Shown one piece after another: positions 1 to 4,849 of a DNA stretch of 8,747 bases. The position numbers were made by a program, and so were the translations under genes. The notes beneath the pieces were generated by a model. The model searched no databases, was not told the DNA's origin, and worked only from the letters and a program-made list of their open reading frames with translations. The stretch spans positions 1-8,747 of the forward strand of contig NZ_JBFJVE010000139.1 in assembly GCF_041624275.1 (NCBI RefSeq). Reading direction: 5' to 3'. How positions within the stretch are numbered: position 1 is the first letter of the stretch; every line of letters starts with the position of its first letter. The DNA comes from Shimia sp041624275. Lineage in GTDB: Bacteria > Pseudomonadota > Alphaproteobacteria > Rhodobacterales > Rhodobacteraceae.

Positions 1-337
1 GCTGGTCTCGGCGGTGGAAAAGGCGATCATGAATTCCGGTCTCGGCATCAACCCGCAGACCAACGGCACCATCGTGATGCTGCCGATCCCCGAGCTCAAC
101 GAGGAACGCCGCACCGAGCTGGCCCGGGTCGCGGCGCAATATGCCGAACACGCTCGCGTGGCGGTGCGCAACGTGCGCCGCGACGGCATGGATTCGATCA
201 AGAAGGCCAAGGCCGACGGGCTGGGCGAAGACGACCAGAAGTTCTGGGAATCCGAGGTTCAGGACCTGACCGACAAGTTCATCAAGAATGTCGACGCCGC
301 CCTTGAGAACAAGCAGGCCGAGATCATGCAGGTCTGA
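1..337 (+). CDS. frr: Ribosome recycling factor, C-terminal part (5' end outside window)
   Basis: This is the last 111 codons of ribosome recycling factor, read in the frame that starts at base 2 and ends with TGA at 335-337. RRF works with EF-G in the cytoplasm to split post-termination ribosomes so that subunits and mRNA can be reused. The visible part begins near LVSAVEKAIMNSGLGINPQ and contains the hallmark ARVAVRNVRRDG segment of the long three-helix bundle. It closes with a helix ending AALENKQAEIMQV, close to the ADKEAELMQF end of the E. coli protein. The family is about 185 residues, so roughly the first 75 residues are missing only because the window starts inside the gene. The GTG at 14 is an internal valine, not a start. 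uppS follows after 25 bases, a very common arrangement (pyrH-frr-uppS-cdsA). Identification is secure. Confidence 0.97.
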   Translation, partial: LVSAVEKAIMNSGLGINPQTNGTIVMLPIPELNEERRTELARVAAQYAEHARVAVRNVRRDGMDSIKKAKADGLGEDDQKFWESEVQDLTDKFIKNVDAALENKQAEIMQV

Positions 338-347
338 GGACCGACGG

Positions 348-355
348 AAAGGGGG
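348..355 (+). promoter_or_regulatory. Shine-Dalgarno for uppS
   Basis: The purine run AAAGGGGG lies 7 bases before the GTG at 363. It is the best ribosome binding site in the 25-base frr-uppS gap and supports the GTG start over the in-frame upstream ATG at 288, which lies inside frr. Confidence 0.6.
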
Positions 356-362
356 CTCCGAG

Positions 363-1088
363 GTGAGTTCAGACAAGACACGTCGCGATGGCCCCCGGCA
401 CGTGGCGATCATCATGGATGGCAACGGCCGCTGGGCGCAGGCCCGCGGCGGGCCGCGGCTGTTCGGCCATCACGCAGGCGCCCGCCGGGTGCGCGAGATC
501 GTCGAGGCCTGCCCGGAAAACGGCGTCGACTACCTGACGATCTTTGCCTTTTCGACCGAGAACTGGAAACGCACCCAGATCGAGGTTGCCGGGTTGATGA
601 GCCTGTTCCGCCGCTACATCCTGAAGGAAATGCAGGATTTCGTGCGCCAGAACGTGCGGGTGCGCTTCATCGGCGACCGGGTGAAACTGGACAAGAAGCT
701 CAGCGGGCTGATGGACGAGGCCGAGGAACTGACCGCGCAATGCACCGGCACCAACCTGACCATCGCGCTGAACTATGGCGGGCGCGACGAGGTGGCGCGC
801 GCCACCCAGCGGCTGGCGCGTGATGTCGCCAGCGGCCGGCTTGACCCCGAGAAGGTCGACGAAGAGACCCTGCCGCGCTATCTCGACACCCATGTGCTGC
901 CCGATCCCGATCTGGTGATCCGCACCTCGGGCGAGGCGCGGATCTCGAATTTCCTGCTCTGGCAGTCGGCCTATGCCGAATATGAATTCATCGAAACCCT
1001 GTGGCCGGATTTCACCGCCGCCGAGTTTCACGATCTGGTCTCGGCCTATGCCGGGCGCGAGCGCCGCTATGGCGGGGTCAAGGCATGA
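363..1088 (+). CDS. uppS: Isoprenyl transferase / undecaprenyl-diphosphate synthase
   Basis: This 241-residue cis-prenyltransferase adds isopentenyl diphosphate units in cis to farnesyl diphosphate, giving the C55 lipid that carries peptidoglycan and LPS precursors. The N-terminal HVAIIMDGNGRWA motif holds the catalytic Asp (D19) and the diphosphate-binding loop. It is followed by GHHAGARRVREIVE, the substrate-binding FAFSTENWKR stretch, RFIGD, LNYGGRDEVARA and the C-terminal DLVIRTSGEARISNFLLWQ block, ending in WPDF and RERRYGG. All family blocks are present and the length is normal. The GTG at 363 is chosen because it follows a good Shine-Dalgarno site and leaves the usual short leader before the catalytic motif. 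Starting at ATG 288 would add 25 residues encoded by overlap with frr. The stop codon overlaps the cdsA start (ATGA), so translational coupling is likely. Confidence 0.97.
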   Translation: MSSDKTRRDGPRHVAIIMDGNGRWAQARGGPRLFGHHAGARRVREIVEACPENGVDYLTIFAFSTENWKRTQIEVAGLMSLFRRYILKEMQDFVRQNVRVRFIGDRVKLDKKLSGLMDEAEELTAQCTGTNLTIALNYGGRDEVARATQRLARDVASGRLDPEKVDEETLPRYLDTHVLPDPDLVIRTSGEARISNFLLWQSAYAEYEFIETLWPDFTAAEFHDLVSAYAGRERRYGGVKA

Positions 1089-1861
1089 GCGCCGCGGGCG
1101 GCCGCTGGGCCGATCTTCTGCCGCGGGTGCTGTCGGCGGTGGTGATGCTGGTGGTCGGGGTCGGCGCGGTCTGGGCCGGGGGGCTCTGGTTCCGGGCATT
1201 GGTGGCGCTGGTCGGCGGCGGCATGATCTGGGAACTGGCGCGGATGATGGCGCCCGGTCGGGCCGCGATCCCGGTGCCGCTGGGCCTGCTGTCCGCCGCC
1301 GCGATCTATGCCACCGCGCTGCTGCCGGGACAGGCAGTGCTGCCGGTGCTGCTGGCGCCGGCGGTGGTCGGGGCCTCGCAGGTCGCGCGCGGCCGTCTGG
1401 TCTTTGTCGCCTATGCGGCGGCGCTGCTGCTGGCCTGTTTCGGGCTGATCGTGCTGCGTGACATGCGCGGTGTTCAGTGGCTGATCTGGCTCGCCGGGGT
1501 GGTGGTCGCCACCGATGTCGCCGGCTATTTCGTCGGCCGGGTCGTCGGCGGGCCGAAATTCTGGCCAAAGGTGAGCCCCAAGAAGACCTGGTCGGGGATC
1601 GTCGCCGGCTGGATCGCCGCCGCCTGTGTCGGCGCGGCCCTTGGCGGTGCACCGCTGATCCTGCTCAGCGTGCTGACCTCCTTCCTGTCGCAGATGGGCG
1701 ATGCCGCCGAAAGCGCCATCAAGCGGCGCTGCGGGGTCAAGGACAGTTCCAATCTGATCCCCGGTCACGGCGGGCTGCTTGACCGTTTCGACGCGATGAT
1801 GGGCGCGGCGCTCTTCGTGCTGCTGGTGGGGGCCGTGCTTGGCCTGCCGGCGTGGTCCTGA
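1085..1861 (+). CDS. cdsA: Phosphatidate cytidylyltransferase (CDP-diacylglycerol synthase)
   Basis: CdsA is an inner-membrane enzyme that condenses phosphatidic acid with CTP to form CDP-diacylglycerol, the branch point to phosphatidylethanolamine, phosphatidylglycerol and cardiolipin. The 258-residue product is very hydrophobic, with successive probable membrane helices rich in Leu, Val and Ala. It carries the VSPKKTWSG motif and, at residues 210-236, the full family signature: S-x-I-KRR, then KD, then PGHGGLLDRFD, with the metal-binding aspartates. It is slightly shorter than the E. coli enzyme (about 285 residues), mostly at the N-terminus. The ATG at 1085 overlaps the uppS stop (ATGA), which fixes the start; an earlier in-frame ATG at 1001 lies deep inside uppS. 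The stop shares one base with the dxr ATG. Function is clear from the signature. Confidence 0.96.
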   Translation: MSAAGGRWADLLPRVLSAVVMLVVGVGAVWAGGLWFRALVALVGGGMIWELARMMAPGRAAIPVPLGLLSAAAIYATALLPGQAVLPVLLAPAVVGASQVARGRLVFVAYAAALLLACFGLIVLRDMRGVQWLIWLAGVVVATDVAGYFVGRVVGGPKFWPKVSPKKTWSGIVAGWIAAACVGAALGGAPLILLSVLTSFLSQMGDAAESAIKRRCGVKDSSNLIPGHGGLLDRFDAMMGAALFVLLVGAVLGLPAWS

Positions 1862-3030
1862 TGCGCCGGGTCTCGATCTTTGGCGCCACCGGTTCGATCG
1901 GGCAGAACACCATCGACCTGATCGCCCGCGCCCCCGAAAGCTATCAGGTGGTGGCGCTGAGCGGCGGCCGCAACATCGCCCAGCTGGCGGTCGATGCGCG
2001 GCGGCTGGGGGCCGAGATCGCGGTCACCGCGCATGAAGAACTGCTTGGCGATCTGCGCGCCGCGCTGAGGGGCAGCGGAGTCGCGGCGGCGGCGGGAACG
2101 GCGGCGCTGACCGAGGCCGCCAGCCGGCCGGCCGACTGGGTGATGTCGGCGATCGTCGGCGCGGCGGGGCTGGCGCCGGGGCTGGCGGCGCTGCAACAGG
2201 GGGCGACGCTGGCTCTGGCCAACAAGGAATCGCTGGTCACGGCCGGGGCGCTGATCATGGGCACCGCGGCGCGCCACGCGGCCCGCATCCTGCCGGTGGA
2301 CAGCGAGCATTCGGCGATCTTCCAGGGGCTCGTCGGCGAGGATTTCGACGCCGTTGAACGCATCATCATCACCGCCAGCGGCGGCGCCTTCCGCGACTGG
2401 AGCCTCGAGGACATGGCCCATGCCACCCCGGCGCAGGCCTCGTCGCATCCCAACTGGAACATGGGCCAACGGATCACCATCGACAGTGCCAGCATGTTCA
2501 ACAAGGCGCTCGAGGTCATCGAAACCAAAGAGTTCTTCGGCTGCCCGCATGAGATGATCGAGGTTCTGGTGCACCCGGAATCGATGATCCATGCGCTGGT
2601 CGGCTATCGCGACGGCGCGCTGATGGCCCATGTCGGCCCGGCGGACATGCGCCATGCCATCGGCTATGCGCTGCACTGGCCGGAACGCCGCCCGCTGCCG
2701 GTCGAGCGGCTGGATCTGGCACGCATCGGCCAGCTCACCTTCCGCGACCCGGACCCGGTGCGCTACCCGGCGCTGCGCCTGGCGCATGAGGTGATGCGGA
2801 CCGGCGGGCTCAGCGGCGCGGTGTTCAACGCCGCCAAGGAACGCGCCCTTGACGGGTTCCTCGAGGGGCGGATCGGCTTTCTTGCCATGTCCGAGGTGGT
2901 GGAGGAGGTTCTCGACCGTCTCTGGGGCGAGAACGGGCTCATCAATGGCGAGATGACCCTTGATACGGTGCGCCGGACCGACCAAATCGCACGTCAGGTG
3001 GCCGATCAGGTCATGGCCGCGCGTCAGTAA
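1861..3030 (+). CDS. dxr: 1-deoxy-D-xylulose 5-phosphate reductoisomerase
   Basis: Dxr rearranges and reduces DXP to 2-C-methyl-D-erythritol 4-phosphate with NADPH, the committed step of the MEP isoprenoid pathway and the target of fosmidomycin. The 389-residue protein starts with the Rossmann motif GATGSIG (residues 8-14). The LANKESLVT block follows (N121-E123). LPVDSEH supplies metal ligands D147 and E149, ASGGAFRD follows, then HPNWNMG and NKALEVIE with the third metal ligand E218, and HPESMIHALVGY. The C-terminal helical domain is complete. ATG 1861 overlaps the cdsA stop (TGATG). An in-frame GTG lies three codons earlier at 1852, but ATG puts the Rossmann strand at the usual distance from the N-terminus. 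There is no strong Shine-Dalgarno site, so reinitiation after cdsA is likely. Placement after cdsA differs from E. coli, where dxr comes before uppS. Confidence 0.97.
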   Translation: MRRVSIFGATGSIGQNTIDLIARAPESYQVVALSGGRNIAQLAVDARRLGAEIAVTAHEELLGDLRAALRGSGVAAAAGTAALTEAASRPADWVMSAIVGAAGLAPGLAALQQGATLALANKESLVTAGALIMGTAARHAARILPVDSEHSAIFQGLVGEDFDAVERIIITASGGAFRDWSLEDMAHATPAQASSHPNWNMGQRITIDSASMFNKALEVIETKEFFGCPHEMIEVLVHPESMIHALVGYRDGALMAHVGPADMRHAIGYALHWPERRPLPVERLDLARIGQLTFRDPDPVRYPALRLAHEVMRTGGLSGAVFNAAKERALDGFLEGRIGFLAMSEVVEEVLDRLWGENGLINGEMTLDTVRRTDQIARQVADQVMAARQ

Positions 3031-3035
3031 GCGAA

Positions 3036-3046
3036 AAAAGAGAGAG
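3036..3046 (+). promoter_or_regulatory. Purine-rich ribosome binding site for rseP
   Basis: The run AAAAGAGAGAG ends 4 bases before the TTG at 3051. It is purine-rich but only a partial match to AGGAGG. It is the only candidate in the 20-base dxr-rseP gap and, together with the absence of ATG or GTG nearby in the frame, supports a TTG start. Confidence 0.45.
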
Positions 3047-3050
3047 CATC

Positions 3051-4397
3051 TTGGATATTTTCAGCCTGATTTCCGGATTCGGAAACACGTTCTGGGTCGT
3101 CATCGCCTTTGTCGTGGCGCTGTCGATCATCGTGGCGATTCATGAATACGGGCATTATATCGTCGGGCGCTGGTCGGGGATCGGCGCCGATGTCTTCTCG
3201 CTCGGCTTCGGGCCGGTGCTGTGGTCGCGCCATGACCGCCATGGCACCAAATGGCAGATCGCGGCGATCCCCCTTGGCGGCTACGTGAAATTCAAGGGCG
3301 ACGCCAATGCCGCCTCGGGCAAGGACGGCGAGGCGATGTCGGCCATGTCCGAGCGCGAGCGCCGCCAGACCATGCACGGCGCGCCGCTTTGGGCGCGGGC
3401 GGCGACCATCGCCGCCGGGCCGCTGTTCAATTTCATCCTCTCGACCCTGGTCTTCGCCGCCGTGTTCCTGTCGCGCGGCGAAGTCGGCGACAGCCTGACA
3501 GTGGGCAAGATGCACAGCCTGCCGCCGGCCTCCTATGGGTTGCAGACCGGCGACGAGATCACCTCGATTGCCGGTTTGGCCAACCCCGGGTTCGCCGATC
3601 CGAAGGCCTTCGAGAGCTTTGTCGACGGCATCCCGCTGGTGCAGCCGCTGGACTATGGGGTGCTGCGGGGCGGCGACCGGCTGACGGTCACCGGCCCCTA
3701 TCTCTATCCGCCGTTGGTGCTGCACCTGGCGCCGCGTTCGGCGGCCTATGAGATCGGCATGGAGATCGGCGACGTCATCACCGCGATCGACGGCCGCGCG
3801 ATCACCGGTTTTTCGGAACTGAAAGAAGCGGTGGAAAGCGGCGCCGGCAAGCCCCTGCTGCTGACGGTGTGGCGCGACGGGCAGGAGCTTGACTTTGCCT
3901 TGACCCCGCGCCGGGCCGACGAACCGCAGCCCGAGGGCGGCTTCAAGACCTTCTGGCGCATCGGCATCGGCGGCGGGCTGGCCTTCGAGCCGGCCACCGA
4001 AACGCCGGGGGTAGGGGCCGCCCTTTGGGGCGGTCTGGCCCAGACCGGGGTCATCATCAAGGGTTCGGTCTCGGGGCTCTATCACATGGTCACCGGGGCG
4101 ATTTCGACCTGCAACCTCTCGGGGCCGGTGGGCATTGCCCAGACCTCGGGCGCCATGGCCAGCCAGGGGGCGCAGAGCTTCATCTGGTTCATCGCCGTGC
4201 TGTCGGCGGCGATCGGCATGCTCAACCTGTTCCCGATCCCGATGCTGGACGGCGGCCATCTGGTGTTCCTCGCCTACGAGGCATTGGCCGGCCGGCCGCC
4301 CAATGATGCGGTGGTGCGGGTCTTGATGACCGCCGGTCTGGTGATCGTTCTCAGCCTGATGACCTTCGGGCTTACCAACGACCTGTTCTGCCCCTGA
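3051..4397 (+). CDS. rseP: Site-2 zinc metalloprotease RseP
   Basis: RseP is an inner-membrane intramembrane protease. In E. coli it makes the second cut in the anti-sigma factor RseA, releasing sigma-E under outer-membrane stress, and it also clears leftover signal peptides. The 448-residue product has HEYGH (HExxH, residues 31-35) in the first membrane helix, supplying two zinc ligands and the catalytic Glu. A second helix lies near 118-141 (ATIAAGPLFNF). A periplasmic region holds a degenerate first PDZ domain and a clear second PDZ at about 225-305 (APRSAAYEIGMEIGDVITAIDG). NLSGPVGIAQ starts near residue 355, and the third zinc ligand D400 lies in LNLFPIPMLDGGH (N392 to H403). A final helix precedes the C-terminus. 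The start is TTG, since no ATG or GTG lies between the dxr stop and the conserved first helix. The target anti-sigma factor is not visible here. Confidence 0.96.
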   Translation: MDIFSLISGFGNTFWVVIAFVVALSIIVAIHEYGHYIVGRWSGIGADVFSLGFGPVLWSRHDRHGTKWQIAAIPLGGYVKFKGDANAASGKDGEAMSAMSERERRQTMHGAPLWARAATIAAGPLFNFILSTLVFAAVFLSRGEVGDSLTVGKMHSLPPASYGLQTGDEITSIAGLANPGFADPKAFESFVDGIPLVQPLDYGVLRGGDRLTVTGPYLYPPLVLHLAPRSAAYEIGMEIGDVITAIDGRAITGFSELKEAVESGAGKPLLLTVWRDGQELDFALTPRRADEPQPEGGFKTFWRIGIGGGLAFEPATETPGVGAALWGGLAQTGVIIKGSVSGLYHMVTGAISTCNLSGPVGIAQTSGAMASQGAQSFIWFIAVLSAAIGMLNLFPIPMLDGGHLVFLAYEALAGRPPNDAVVRVLMTAGLVIVLSLMTFGLTNDLFCP

Positions 4398-4398
4398 C

Positions 4399-4418
4399 GC
4401 CATCCCCGAAGCCATCCC
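4399..4418 (+). repeat. Short direct repeat (two copies of GCCATCCC)
   Basis: GCCATCCC occurs at 4399-4406 and again at 4411-4418, 12 bases apart, immediately after the rseP stop. Such short repeats can arise by chance in GC-rich DNA. No function is assigned. Confidence 0.35.
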
Positions 4419-4458
4419 TGACACCGGCCCCGACGCTGTCGCGATGCTTTCATCTTGT

Positions 4459-4476
4459 TGCCCCATTGCTGCCCCA
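4459..4476 (+). repeat. Short direct repeat (two copies of TGCCCCA)
   Basis: TGCCCCA occurs at 4459-4465 and 4470-4476, 11 bases apart, about one helical turn. The pair lies about 50-65 bases upstream of the small ORF and could be a half-site pair for a regulator, but nothing else supports that. The second copy overlaps the hairpin at 4468-4489. Confidence 0.35.
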
Positions 4477-4489
4477 ATTCGCGGGCAGT
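4468..4489 (+). repeat. Inverted repeat / small hairpin between rseP and the small ORF
   Basis: CTGCCC (4469-4474) and GGGCAG (4483-4488) are perfect reverse complements with an 8-base loop, and an outer G-T pair extends the stem to seven. No T-tract follows, so it is not a standard intrinsic terminator. It may be a weak pause site, an mRNA-end structure or an operator. With no downstream U run I leave the role open. Confidence 0.4.
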
Positions 4490-4524
4490 CTTGGGCCACG
4501 CGACGAAATGAACGGATTGGACCG

Positions 4525-4659
4525 ATGCAGACGATCGAACAAGGATACCGGGCTCTCAGCCTTCTGGTCGAGGTGAACCAGGATCGCTTCCTGTTTCCGG
4601 CGGCCATCCTGATCGGGCTGCTGACCGCAGCCTATATCGGATCGCTCGGTCTTTTCTGA
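4525..4659 (+). CDS. Small single-pass membrane protein, unknown function
   Basis: A 44-residue ORF lies alone between rseP and bamA. The N-terminal half (MQTIEQGYRALSLLVEVNQD) looks like an amphipathic helix; the C-terminal half, about residues 23-43, is a hydrophobic segment rich in Ala, Ile, Leu and Gly that ends at GSLGLF, so it probably spans the inner membrane once. The ATG at 4525 has a weak CGGA Shine-Dalgarno 8 bases upstream. The same frame is open back to ATG 4444 (71 residues), but those extra residues are Cys/Arg/Pro-rich, look non-coding, and include the 4468-4489 hairpin. Its composition (a clean helix plus a membrane segment stopping exactly at the TGA) argues that it is real. 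I do not recognise a named family. Its position suggests, without proving, an envelope-related role or simple hitch-hiking. Confidence 0.6.
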   Translation: MQTIEQGYRALSLLVEVNQDRFLFPAAILIGLLTAAYIGSLGLF

Positions 4660-4684
4660 ACATTTCCCGCCGGTTTTCTAATTC

Positions 4685-4718
4685 GCGGCCCGCCCAGTCG
4701 ACATGACGGACGGGCCGC
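4685..4718 (+). repeat. Perfect 8-bp inverted repeat (hairpin) upstream of bamA
   Basis: GCGGCCCG (4685-4692) and CGGGCCGC (4711-4718) are exact reverse complements separated by 18 bases. Inside the loop, CC/GG and GTC/GAC can pair with small bulges, giving a longer imperfect stem. It lies 25 bases after the small ORF stop and before the bamA promoter. There is no trailing T run, so it would be a non-canonical terminator, an mRNA 3'-end stabiliser, or part of the bamA regulatory region. Confidence 0.5.
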
Positions 4719-4786
4719 AAGCGTTGCCGCCAAGGGGCAGGGCCGACACAGCGGCGGGCAAACCCGTCGCGCGATGGTTTGGCATT

Positions 4787-4815
4787 TTGACATCCCGCTG
4801 CAATCCCGTTAGTCA
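4787..4815 (+). promoter_or_regulatory. Probable sigma-70-type promoter for bamA
   Basis: A perfect TTGACA -35 box lies at 4787-4792. At the ideal 17-base spacing comes TAGTCA (4810-4815), a weak -10 box that keeps only the leading TA of the consensus. Transcription would start near 4822 and leave a leader of about 28 bases before the bamA ATG at 4850. Strong -35 and weak -10 boxes are common in high-GC alphaproteobacteria. This is a prediction from sequence only. Confidence 0.5.
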
Positions 4816-4830
4816 CTTGGCCAATGGGAT
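4803..4830 (+). repeat. Inverted repeat over the bamA -10 / leader
   Basis: ATCCCGTT (4803-4810) and AATGGGAT (4823-4830) can pair over 8 positions with one G-T wobble and a 12-base loop. The repeat spans the predicted -10 box and the expected start of transcription, where an operator would sit. The left arm also repeats ATCCCG from 4792-4797, 11 bases upstream. Confidence 0.35.
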
Positions 4831-4837
4831 GTCTGGC

Positions 4838-4841
4838 AGGA
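4838..4841 (+). promoter_or_regulatory. Shine-Dalgarno deciding the bamA start
   Basis: AGGA (within TGGCAGGA) lies 8 bases before ATG 4850. The competing in-frame ATG at 4829 and the ORF start at 4703 have no comparable site, so 4850 is preferred. Confidence 0.5.
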
Positions 4842-4849
4842 ATTGGGAA

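Noticed and set aside
288..362. Upstream ATG start for uppS
   Set aside because: It would overlap frr by 50 bases, and the added residues are not like the family. GTG 363 has a good ribosome binding site.
369..1652. 427-codon minus-strand open frame over uppS and cdsA
   Set aside because: It is Arg/Pro/Ala-rich with no fold-like pattern and lies opposite two well-identified genes.
1765..2985. 406-codon minus-strand open frame over dxr
   Set aside because: It is a shadow of dxr with a composition typical of antisense high-GC frames.
4431..4460. Possible intrinsic terminator after rseP (CGAC-GCT-GTCG followed by a T-rich stretch)
   Set aside because: The stem is only four pairs, and the downstream sequence is interrupted by C, A and G, so it would be far too weak.
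4444..4524. Longer 71-residue version of the small ORF
   Set aside because: The extra 27 residues are Cys/Arg/Pro-rich, have no ribosome binding site, and overlap an inverted repeat.
3024..4607. 527-codon minus-strand open frame opposite rseP
   Set aside because: It is antisense to a clear RseP, its composition is biased and repetitive, and it shows no recognisable motif or plausible start context.
4703..4849. N-terminal extension of BamA or a separate small protein
   Set aside because: The residues are not BamA-like, no ribosome binding site precedes 4703, the region contains the hairpin and predicted promoter, and the signal peptide begins properly from 4850.
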